A DNA stretch of 32,756 nucleotides from Alphaproteobacteria bacterium (lineage in GTDB: Bacteria; Pseudomonadota; Alphaproteobacteria; Micropepsales; Micropepsaceae). The position numbers and the translations under genes were made by a program. The notes below the pieces were generated by a model that saw only the letters and a program-made list of their open reading frames with translations, ran no database searches and was not told the DNA's origin. Shown here piece after piece: positions 1 to 6,131 of the stretch; position 1 is the stretch's first letter; every line of letters begins with the position of its first letter. Location: NCBI GenBank assembly GCA_019242395.1, contig JAFAVP010000209.1, forward strand, positions 1-32,756, in the 5' to 3' direction.

Positions 1-48
1 GGATACCTCACAAAGCCGCAGACGCCACGCCAGTTAGCTAATGCGTTC

Positions 49-73
49 ATCCGTTGGCGTAGGGCCAACGGAT
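49..73. repeat. Hairpin after the 46-aa basic protein gene
   Basis: Perfect 10-base inverted repeat ATCCGTTGGC / GCCAACGGAT with a 5-base loop. It begins 6 bases beyond the stop codon of the minus-strand gene at 80-220, the usual place for a transcription terminator. There is no T-tract on either side, so an intrinsic terminator role is uncertain. Confidence 0.5.
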
Positions 74-79
74 TTGCTG

Positions 80-220
80 TCACGCCTTTCCGCCGACCTT
101 TTTGGGGGAAGAAGGCTTGGCGCGACTCGGTTTAGCCTTTGCTTTCAGCGGTGCATGCGGTTTCGGCGGCGTTTTCAGCAGCCGCTTTAGAACTTCGTCC
201 ACGCGCTTGTAGTCGGTCAT
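80..220 (-). CDS. Small Lys/Pro/Ala-rich basic protein
   Basis: A 46-residue protein of unknown function. The N-terminal half (about 1-16) reads as a short amphipathic helix (MTDYKRVDEVLKRLLK). The rest is a low-complexity tail rich in Lys, Ala, Pro and Ser, like histone H1-type or nucleic-acid-binding tails. It starts 15 bases from the start of the plus-strand gene at 236, so the two genes are divergent and must share a very compact control region. A stable hairpin follows the stop. A second small basic protein (2107-2301) has a similar composition next to the other HEPN-like gene, suggesting recurrent pairing. That it is translated is inferred from the composition and layout; no family is recognised. 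Confidence 0.5.
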   Translation of the reverse strand: MTDYKRVDEVLKRLLKTPPKPHAPLKAKAKPSRAKPSSPKKVGGKA

Positions 221-235
221 ATTGGGGGACATACC

Positions 236-1015
236 ATGTTTGAGAGCGCATATCTAAAGATCGATCGGGCCAAAAAGCATGTCCATGATCTGCAAACGCT
301 CCTCCACAAATATGCGAATGCCGCCCGGATAGAGTTCGAACCGGAAGGCCGCTTCATCACCGTGTACGTTGACCCGAAGGTCGAAGTGGACTCCGCGCTT
401 GTGATCGGAGATGCCGCCCACAACCTCCGATCCGCTCTGGATCACGCGTACTGGGAACTCCTTGGGATCGACACTGGTGGTAAACAGCCCAAAGGAGCCA
501 CGCTGCCAATTCATTGCGACGGGACTGGGGAGAGTTACGAAGGCTCCATAAAAGGAATAAAAAAGGCTACCCCCAGTATCCGCGAGGACACGATCAAGCT
601 CCTTACGAGTCTCGAAGCATACGGCGGTTGGGACAATCGCCTGTGTGCCCTTCATTCGCTCGACATCGGAGACAAGCACAAGCTGCTTACCACGGTCTTC
701 AGCATCACATCGCTGCGTGAGTGCATAGTTATAAAGCCGGACGGGACCAGAGAACCCTGGAGGCGCCTTGGAACATTCTTTTTCAACAAGGTTGACGGCA
801 GCGCGGTCATCACTCCCTTTGATAAGGGGGACAGGTTCGACATACACAGCAAGCCCCAACCGGCCTTGAACATACTTTTCGGCGATATCGAGTACCTCGA
901 TATCCAGAATGTCATGACGGGATTCGTCATTCTGGAGCGCGAGGTTCGTTCCGTGCTGAAACGCATGGAGACCATGCTGGAGCGCCGGGGCGGGACAATG
1001 GGACAGGGCTCATAG
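236..1015 (+). CDS. Hypothetical protein with HEPN-like Rx4H motif
   Basis: A 259-residue soluble protein with no signal peptide or membrane segment. The start is an ATG preceded by GGGGGA at good spacing. Residues 1-30 form a helix (AYLKIDRAKKHVHDLQ), and residues 57-76 contain GDAAHNLRSALDH, in which R65 and H70 make an Rx4H motif. The GDxxHNLRSALDH pattern is a recurrent one in uncharacterised bacterial proteins whose helical layout resembles HEPN RNases, where Arg and His of RX4-6H are catalytic. The rest (about 90-259) shows nothing recognisable. It sits in the mobile island, divergent from a 46-aa basic protein and followed by a 13-base inverted repeat. Nuclease activity is inference; a structural or housekeeping role cannot be excluded. 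Confidence 0.75.
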   Translation: MFESAYLKIDRAKKHVHDLQTLLHKYANAARIEFEPEGRFITVYVDPKVEVDSALVIGDAAHNLRSALDHAYWELLGIDTGGKQPKGATLPIHCDGTGESYEGSIKGIKKATPSIREDTIKLLTSLEAYGGWDNRLCALHSLDIGDKHKLLTTVFSITSLRECIVIKPDGTREPWRRLGTFFFNKVDGSAVITPFDKGDRFDIHSKPQPALNILFGDIEYLDIQNVMTGFVILEREVRSVLKRMETMLERRGGTMGQGS

Positions 1016-1022
1016 CCATCTC

Positions 1023-1074
1023 TCCGGACCCTCCGTGGGAAATATCAGCGAATTGTATGCCCGGAGGGTCCGGA
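1023..1074. repeat. Perfect 13-base inverted repeat after 1015
   Basis: The arms TCCGGACCCTCCG (1023-1035) and CGGAGGGTCCGGA (1062-1074) are perfectly complementary and flank a 26-base loop. It starts 8 bases after the stop codon at 1015. It could act as a transcript-end hairpin for the upstream gene, although no T-tract follows, or as a protein-binding or transposition-related site. It lies 46 bases before the end-like repeat at 1121. Confidence 0.65.
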
Positions 1075-1120
1075 ACCTGAGAAGCGTCGGCCTGTCCGGC
1101 CGAATCCTAAACTGCGTTTC

Positions 1121-1144
1121 TCAAGTATACAATCGCCAATTCCG
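1121..1144. repeat. IS end-like repeat, copy 1
   Basis: Matches the sequence at 3973-3996 at 20 of 24 positions, in the same orientation, with an unbroken 12-base identity (TCGCCAATTCCG) at its right side. The copy at 3973-3996 contains the transposase -35 box. Here the equivalent -35 is TTGAGA with no -10 box behind it, so this copy looks like a diverged or decayed element end. It separates the two HEPN-like genes. Confidence 0.55.
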
Positions 1145-1178
1145 CCCACTTGCCATACCAAGGCCCAAGAGCTAGCAA

Positions 1179-2123
1179 ATGGCCAGGGAACCCGCCGTTT
1201 GGCCGGCTGGCCACCATGATAGTCTCCAGCCCGGACGGCTCTGGAGCCTTTGGGACATCATGAATAACTACGGCGCCCTATTGGTTGGCTTAGGTGCATC
1301 AATTGCACACGCTGGGAATGGTGCGCTCCTCCGTGGCCTCTCCGAAAGTCAGCGCGACATCCTCGTCAGGAAAGAGCCGTCAGGATGGTTTAGGCGGCTG
1401 TATTTCGGTCAGGATCACGTTCTCACGAATGTGCTGGCTGGTTTCGCCACGGCAAACGAACGCAATCTGGAAGGCGCCGAACAGGCCCTCAAGGGCGTGC
1501 TGGAGGATTGTAAGCGGCTGGCGCTGCCCGTTTCCGCAAGGTTGCTTGAGCGGGCCTTAGCAAGCCCCCCCAAGACGCTAGCGGAGTATGAACAGATTAC
1601 CCTTTCGCTTATGGCAGAATTGCAGACAAAGCTATTTGTCTACATTGAGCACGAACGGTGCGGCCTGTACGAGAAGGAAGACATCCTTTCACCTGAATGC
1701 GGCACCAAATTCCCTAGCTGCTTGCGGGAATTGAAAGAGGCGGCCAACGCATTTGTCTTTGGATTGCCCACGGCATGTGTCTTCCATTCGATGCGGGCGG
1801 CAGAACTGGGCGCACGCGCATTGGCACACGATTTGGGTGTTTCGTTTCCCTACCCTCTAGAACTGGCCGACATGCATTGCGTCCTGGACCAGATTGAATC
1901 CAAGATTCTCGCAAAGAAAAACCTGCCGAAGAGCGCTGACAAGGATGGGCAGCTTAAGTTCTATTCGGAGGCCGCAGCACAGTTTCGCTACTTCAAAGAT
2001 GCGTGGCGAGTGCGCGTTGCCCACGCGCGGGAGTCATTCACGGACAAGCAGGCCCTATCAATTCTAGATCATGTCCGCGACTTGCTTGAGGTGCTTTCGC
2101 AGCGCCTCACGGAACCGTTTTAG
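1179..2123 (+). CDS. Hypothetical protein with C-terminal HEPN-like domain
   Basis: A 314-residue soluble protein. The C-terminal third (about 195-310) has a helix pattern of a large uncharacterised bacterial family: HSMRAAELGARALAHDLGV at 203-221, then a linker, then DAWRVRVAHAR at 274-284. R277 and H282 form Rx4H. Relatives usually have Trp-Arg-Asn at this point; here Asn is replaced by Val. The family resembles HEPN domains, so RNA cleavage or RNA binding is a reasonable but unproven idea. The first 27 residues look poorly coding, and ATG at 1260 (MNNYGALL) is an equally good start. The gene converges with the small basic protein gene at 2107-2301 and overlaps it by 17 bases. Confidence 0.7.
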   Translation: MAREPAVWPAGHHDSLQPGRLWSLWDIMNNYGALLVGLGASIAHAGNGALLRGLSESQRDILVRKEPSGWFRRLYFGQDHVLTNVLAGFATANERNLEGAEQALKGVLEDCKRLALPVSARLLERALASPPKTLAEYEQITLSLMAELQTKLFVYIEHERCGLYEKEDILSPECGTKFPSCLRELKEAANAFVFGLPTACVFHSMRAAELGARALAHDLGVSFPYPLELADMHCVLDQIESKILAKKNLPKSADKDGQLKFYSEAAAQFRYFKDAWRVRVAHARESFTDKQALSILDHVRDLLEVLSQRLTEPF

Positions 2124-2301
2124 AGGTGACGCGCTTGAACGCCCTGTCGAAATCCTTCGGGTCTTTGGAAGCCTCGGCCTCGCGAGCCGCTTCTAGGAAG
2201 CGGGCATATTGGGCTTCTTTGTCGCCCGCCCCTTTCGGAACGGCCTTCGATTTCGCGCTACGGGACGGCGGTTTGCGCTTTGACGCTGATTTGCGAGGCA
2301 T
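2107..2301 (-). CDS. Small Lys/Ser/Ala-rich basic protein
   Basis: A 64-residue protein. Residues 1-30 are a basic, low-complexity segment rich in Lys, Ser, Arg and Pro. Residues 33-60 look like a charged helix (KEAQYARFLEAAREAEASKDPKDFDRAFKRV). No known domain is recognised. The start was placed at the second Met of a slightly longer frame (2328) because the first nine extra residues are atypical; either is possible. Its 3' end overlaps the 3' end of the plus-strand HEPN-like gene by 17 bases, so the pair could interfere through antisense transcripts. It resembles the 46-aa protein at 80-220 in composition, though not clearly in sequence. Confidence 0.55.
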   Translation of the reverse strand: MPRKSASKRKPPSRSAKSKAVPKGAGDKEAQYARFLEAAREAEASKDPKDFDRAFKRVTSKTVP

Positions 2302-2452
2302 GTCGCAATGATAGCAGCCCTCGCCCATTCTGTGAAATTGGCAGTGAGCAATTTCCTTTGGAAGATGCTCACGCCACAGTTTAACGCCCGTCTGACCGAC
2401 CGGCTTTTAGACTTTTATGACGGCCTGCTTGAACGCGGCCAGATTGCAGCCC

Positions 2453-2806
2453 CTACGCCCGGAGCAATGAGGTTAGCAGCGTCGAAGACTGATGCTGGAC
2501 ATTCATTGGCGGGCACAGCGATCCAATTAGGTCGCGTTCTACCCTTTGCCGGTCGGCCTGATTTGCGGAAGACACAAGGGCCAGAACATGTGTAGCGCCA
2601 AGCCGCACAGCCTCATTCCAGCGTTCATGGGTGCAAAAGCGGTCCTTCGCGTTTTCGCTCTCGCCAACATAGAGCGCCTTCCAGAACAGCGGCATCCGGT
2701 GCGCAAAGATGTAGATAACTGGCACGGGATTCCAGTTATCGCTCATCTGATAAATGCCGAAATTGTAGATAGCGCCCGATGCGCCAGTGACAGTCATGTT
2801 TTCCAT
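2453..2806 (-). CDS. GIY-YIG nuclease-like protein
   Basis: A 117-residue protein with a compact GIY-YIG-type fold. Visible elements are IYIF (31-34) for the first half, ALYVGES (44-50) for the YIG half, then R56 followed by H60, and E90 in ERDLIGSLCPPMN, which is the metal-binding Glu region of the family. The start at 2806 is decided by a strong AAGGAGG site 4-5 bases upstream; a longer frame to 2962 has no such site and a non-protein-like N-terminus. Small GIY-YIG proteins are frequent passengers of mobile elements and usually nick DNA. It is on the same strand as the transposase, 180 bases downstream of it, and may be co-transcribed. The target is unknown. Confidence 0.75.
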   Translation of the reverse strand: MENMTVTGASGAIYNFGIYQMSDNWNPVPVIYIFAHRMPLFWKALYVGESENAKDRFCTHERWNEAVRLGATHVLALVSSANQADRQRVERDLIGSLCPPMNVQHQSSTLLTSLLRA

Positions 2807-2986
2807 GTCGGCCTCCTTCGCCGATGTGAGTTGCGGGGCGGCAGCCGATCTCGCGAATCGGTTTGCCGTCGCCGCAACAATGACATGTGCAAGGGGGTGA
2901 GGTGCGAATCCGTGGCGGATTCGTTCTATCCATCCACAGGCTTGTTTAGCCGCCTCACCCAATACCGCGCCAATTCGCGGAAAGTC

Positions 2987-3928
2987 TTAAAACGGCGGGG
3001 CTTGGTCACTAGTCGTTTGGTAGGTCAGCCGCTTGCCGACTGCCCCTGCCAGCGCGATCTCCGAACGCATAACGTCATTCACGCCAAGCCGCTCGCGGGT
3101 GTTCTGCCGGAAATCAAATTCCGCCAGATAGCGGTCAAGGTGGCGCTCCGAAACGTGCTGATAGGTGCCGACCATTCCGCGCTTAAACACGCTGAAAAAG
3201 TCTTCAAGGGTATTGGTATGCACGTCGCCATCAGTGACGTATTCCTTGGAGTGGTCCACCCATTGGTGCTTGCTGGCGTACAGCGGAACGGTGCTGCGAT
3301 AGGCTTGAGCCCCGTCAGTGACCAAGCGGCTTTTCGGATCAACATTCCGCCAAAGCGCGGATTTGATCTGGTGCATGTTGGCTCCGTCAATCCGCATGGA
3401 ACGGGTGTTTCCGCCGCGCTCCACAAGGCTCAGGACAGCTACGCAGTGAGCGTTGCCGCTGGCGCCACGGCGCTTGCGGGTGTGGCGCGAATTGGTCAGG
3501 AAGTTTTCATCCGCTTCCACAGTGTTGCCCTCGCCGCCCAGCTTGGAGCCTTCCGCTGGCTTCATTATCTCGCGAATGCGATGGGTCAGAAACCACGCGG
3601 TTTTCATGGAACAGCGCAGCAGCCGCTGTATCTGCCGGGTCGAAATTCCCTTTTTGGACGCGCACATAAGGTGGATTACCTGAAGCCACAGATGAAGCGG
3701 CAGGTGACTGGACTCGAAAATGGTCCCCATGCGCACGGTGAAGGGCTTCTTGCACTCGTAGCACTTGTGAAGGCCGGGGCGAGTGGTCTTGCCCGCAAGG
3801 CGGCCCACGCGTTCGCCAGAGCCGCAGAACGGGCACTTAGGGCCGTTCGGCCACAGGTGGCTTTCGACATACGCGAAAGCGGCGTTTTCGTCTTGAAAGT
3901 GCGGGGCGGAAAGGACGTTGCGGGCCAT
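2987..3928 (-). CDS. IS1595-family transposase
   Basis: A 313-residue DDE-type transposase. Near the N-terminus is a zinc ribbon (C32, C35, C56, C59) followed by a helical DNA-binding region (about 75-122). The ISXO2-like catalytic domain follows: D140 in VEADE, D205 in VTDGAQAY, and E242 in the HTNTLEDFF segment, with the conserved KRG and FDFRQN motifs behind it. Length and domain order are normal, so the gene looks intact. The start at 3928 has AGGAGA six bases upstream and a near-consensus promoter. It catalyses excision and insertion of the element. Passenger genes lie on its downstream side, as in several IS1595 subgroups. The exact subgroup was not determined. Confidence 0.93.
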   Translation of the reverse strand: MARNVLSAPHFQDENAAFAYVESHLWPNGPKCPFCGSGERVGRLAGKTTRPGLHKCYECKKPFTVRMGTIFESSHLPLHLWLQVIHLMCASKKGISTRQIQRLLRCSMKTAWFLTHRIREIMKPAEGSKLGGEGNTVEADENFLTNSRHTRKRRGASGNAHCVAVLSLVERGGNTRSMRIDGANMHQIKSALWRNVDPKSRLVTDGAQAYRSTVPLYASKHQWVDHSKEYVTDGDVHTNTLEDFFSVFKRGMVGTYQHVSERHLDRYLAEFDFRQNTRERLGVNDVMRSEIALAGAVGKRLTYQTTSDQAPPF

Positions 3929-3947
3929 GACTATCTCCTACCCGCTC

Positions 3948-3976
3948 AATCTAGTTATTGGGGTTAGGTATGTCAA
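3948..3976 (-). promoter_or_regulatory. Transposase promoter in the element end
   Basis: On the minus strand TTGACA (3971-3976) is followed by exactly 17 bases and then TAGATT (3948-3953), a near-ideal sigma-70 promoter. The -10 box ends 19 bases before the ATG at 3928, with the ribosome site AGGAGA between. The -35 box overlaps the end-like repeat at 3973-3996, so the promoter is part of the element terminus and moves with it. Confidence 0.7.
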
Positions 3977-3996
3977 GTGTAACGTCGCCAATTCCG
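3973..3996. repeat. IS end-like repeat, copy 2 (right end)
   Basis: Second copy of the 24-base repeat also found at 1121-1144 (20 of 24 matches, same orientation). It lies directly upstream of the transposase promoter and 20 bases before the end of the chromosomal lipoprotein gene, so it is the probable right terminus of the element. The inverted partner expected at the left end was not found. Confidence 0.55.
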
Positions 3997-4015
3997 CGTG
4001 TTGGCTGCCGGGGCC

Positions 4016-4300
4016 CTACAGCCGCTCCCAGAATCGCGGCTCCTGGGTGTAGCAGCGCTCATCCATCTGGCTGCACAGCGGCCTCAGCTTGAAGCGCTCT
4101 GCCTGCATGCATTCCAGAATGTAGCGTGGTACGAGCGTGCCCATCTTGCTGTGGCGCTGATGCGCCTCGCTGCGCCAGCCCGGCGCCTGCTTGTCGAGCT
4201 GGGCATAACAGGCGGTCATGGTAGCATGGGCGCCTGGGGGCCTGCCGCAAGCCGAAAGACAGATTGCGGTCATCGCGAGGACTCCTGCCAGTCTGCCCAT
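4016..4300 (-). CDS. Small putative lipoprotein
   Basis: A 94-residue protein with a lipoprotein signal peptide: a basic start (MGR), a hydrophobic stretch and a lipobox LSAC with Cys18 as the likely lipidation site. The mature part has the spacing C..Y..L early, then ECM at about 64-66, and further Cys residues in the last third, a pattern seen in small conserved alphaproteobacterial envelope proteins. No function is known. Upstream frame runs on to 4369, but the start at 4300 gives a clean signal peptide. The mobile island ends 20 bases after its stop codon, so insertion occurred just downstream without breaking it. It is divergent from the acyl-CoA synthetase. Confidence 0.65.
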   Translation of the reverse strand: MGRLAGVLAMTAICLSACGRPPGAHATMTACYAQLDKQAPGWRSEAHQRHSKMGTLVPRYILECMQAERFKLRPLCSQMDERCYTQEPRFWERL

Positions 4301-4532
4301 GCGGTATGGCGGCTGTGTGCCGGCCGGCGACGCTGTTATCACCATTAAAGTCCTGACTATTTCCAGCATATTGTCAGTAGCGGGAGGTTCTGTCTGCCGG
4401 TTTCAATCATGTCCATCTTTCACTTTCCTTTTTTGCCGATATACGCCGAACCTGCGTGGACCACGAAAGCGGAGCGGCGACGGAGAATGCCGGGAAATTG
4501 GGTTGGCTGCTGAATCAGATTATGATGCCGAC

Positions 4533-6131
4533 ATGAGCCTTGCCACCGTCGCTGCTGCCTCGGGCGAAGAGATCGTGCCGTTCGACATCACGCGGGCGGA
4601 GAAGTCCATCTTTGACGCGCTCATCGGTGCCCGTGCGCAATATGGCGGCAAGCGGGTCGCCATCGTCGATGGTGATGAGCGCGTGTTCAGCTACGACGAC
4701 CTGGTCCGCATGTCGCTCGCCCTTGGGCATGCGCTGAAGAAAGGTACCCGCCCGGGTGAAGCGGTCGGCGTGATGCTGCCGACCAGCGCAGGCGCTGTGC
4801 TGACCTTCTTCGCCATCGGTGCCTTCGGCCGCGTGCCGGCCATGCTGAACTTCACCGCCGGTGCCGCCGGCCTCAAATCGGCGCTGCGCATCGCCAAGGC
4901 CCGGCGGGTCCTCACCGCCCGGCGTTTTGTGGAAATTGCCAAGCTGGAGGGCCTCATTGCGGAACTCAGCCAGGCGGCCGACATCGTCTACCTCGAGGAC
5001 GTCCGCGAGAACGTTTCGCTGCACGACAAGGCGGTGGCCGCAATAGGCCAGTTCGTGCCTTCTCTGGTCATCTCGCGCGCCGCGCACGACACGCCTGCCA
5101 CCATACTGTTCACCTCTGGCACGGAGGGCGAGCCCAAAGGCGTTGCGCTGTCGCATCGGAACCTGCTTGCCAATGTAGAGCAGGTCCGCTCGCACATCGC
5201 GCTCTATCCCACAGACGTGCTGTTCAACCCCCTGCCTACATTCCACTGCTTCGGGCTGACGGTCGGCGCGCTGATGCCGCTGTTCCTGGGCATCAAGGCG
5301 GTGTTCCATCCCACGCCCTTGCAGCCGCACGAAATCGTGCGGCGGATCAAGGCCTCCGGCGCCACCATCCTGCTTTCGACCGACACCTTCATCTCCCAAT
5401 ATGCGCGCGCCGGCGAACAGGGGGACTTGAGTTCCTTGCGCTTATCGGTTTGCGGCGCCGAGCGGCTGCGCGACGAAACGCGCGCACTCTTCCGCCGCAA
5501 GTATGCCATTGAGCTGCTCGAGGGCTACGGCGTGACGGAGGCTTCGCCCGTGGTGGCGGCGAACCAGCCAGGCGCCAATCGCCACGGCACAGTGGGGCGG
5601 CTGATGCAGGGGATTCAGTCCAAGCTCGAGTTCGTAGAGGGAATCCCTGGCGCCGGCCGGCTCTTCATCAAAGGCCCGAACGTGATGATGGGTTACATGC
5701 TGGCCAGCAATCCCGGCATGATCGCGGCCTTGCCCGACGGCTGGCACGACACCGGCGATGTGGTGAGCATCGACGAGGAAGGATTCATCTCCATCAAGGG
5801 CCGCATGAAGCGGTTCGCCAAAGTCGGCGGAGAGATCGTGTCGCTGGCCGTGGTGGAGAATGTGGCATCTGCCCTATGGCCGGATCACGCGCACGCCGCG
5901 ATTGCGACACCTGATCCCCGGAAAGGGGAGCAGGTGGTGTTGGTGACGACCAACGCGGAGGCGTCACGCCACGATCTGGTCGGATGGGTGCACAATCATG
6001 GGGTGCCGGAGATTGCCCTGCCCCGGCGTATCGTCACGGTGGAGTGCATTCCGGTGCTGGGTACCGGCAAAACAGATTACGTGAAGGTGCAAAACATGGT
6101 GCAGGATCAGTTGGCGCAAACCGCCGCCTGA
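4533..6131 (+). CDS. AMP-dependent acyl-CoA/acyl-ACP synthetase (Aas-like)
   Basis: A 532-residue member of the ANL adenylating family. It activates a carboxylic acid, probably a long-chain fatty acid, with ATP to an acyl-AMP and then transfers it to CoA or ACP. Seen motifs: the P-loop ILFTSGTEGEPKG (191-203), GYGVTEASP (331-339), DTGD (406-409), the hinge region IKGRMKRFAKVGGE (421-434) and the catalytic Lys513 in GTGKTDY. The overall pattern, especially RMKRFAKVGGEIVSL, resembles the C-terminal synthetase half of Aas, but the acyltransferase half is absent. The ATG at 4533 gives a normal N-terminus; a frame open back to 4218 overlaps the divergent lipoprotein gene and does not look coding. 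It converges with the CoA transferase gene with no gap. Confidence 0.88.
   Translation: MSLATVAAASGEEIVPFDITRAEKSIFDALIGARAQYGGKRVAIVDGDERVFSYDDLVRMSLALGHALKKGTRPGEAVGVMLPTSAGAVLTFFAIGAFGRVPAMLNFTAGAAGLKSALRIAKARRVLTARRFVEIAKLEGLIAELSQAADIVYLEDVRENVSLHDKAVAAIGQFVPSLVISRAAHDTPATILFTSGTEGEPKGVALSHRNLLANVEQVRSHIALYPTDVLFNPLPTFHCFGLTVGALMPLFLGIKAVFHPTPLQPHEIVRRIKASGATILLSTDTFISQYARAGEQGDLSSLRLSVCGAERLRDETRALFRRKYAIELLEGYGVTEASPVVAANQPGANRHGTVGRLMQGIQSKLEFVEGIPGAGRLFIKGPNVMMGYMLASNPGMIAALPDGWHDTGDVVSIDEEGFISIKGRMKRFAKVGGEIVSLAVVENVASALWPDHAHAAIATPDPRKGEQVVLVTTNAEASRHDLVGWVHNHGVPEIALPRRIVTVECIPVLGTGKTDYVKVQNMVQDQLAQTAA

Larger units (their letters stand above)
1..3996. mobile_element. IS1595-type accessory island, left end not seen
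   Basis: This block carries an IS1595-family transposase at its right edge plus five passenger genes with no housekeeping role. Its gene content and its many small or hypothetical genes contrast with the core chromosomal genes that start at 4016. The right boundary is set at 3996, where an end-like sequence stops 20 bases before the 3' end of a chromosomal lipoprotein gene. IS1595-family elements are known to carry passenger genes in some subgroups. No inverted partner of the right end was found, and no target-site duplication could be checked, so the left boundary is arbitrary and may lie outside the window. A second end-like copy at 1121-1144 could divide the block into two elements. Confidence 0.55.

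Noticed and set aside
2308-2595. 95-residue plus-strand frame between the small basic gene and the GIY-YIG gene
   Set aside because: Its second half is antisense to the GIY-YIG gene, and no ribosome site or domain supports it.
2736-2933. 65-residue minus-strand frame with a Cys-rich start (CTCHCCGDGK) overlapping the GIY-YIG gene start
   Set aside because: The Cys cluster looks zinc-finger-like, but the frame runs 71 bases into the GIY-YIG gene and has no good ribosome site. It may deserve a homology search but was not supported enough to list.
2546-3967. 473-residue plus-strand open frame opposite the transposase and GIY-YIG genes
   Set aside because: The minus-strand transposase has intact motifs, ribosome site and promoter. 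The plus frame has no recognisable domain and runs across two real genes.
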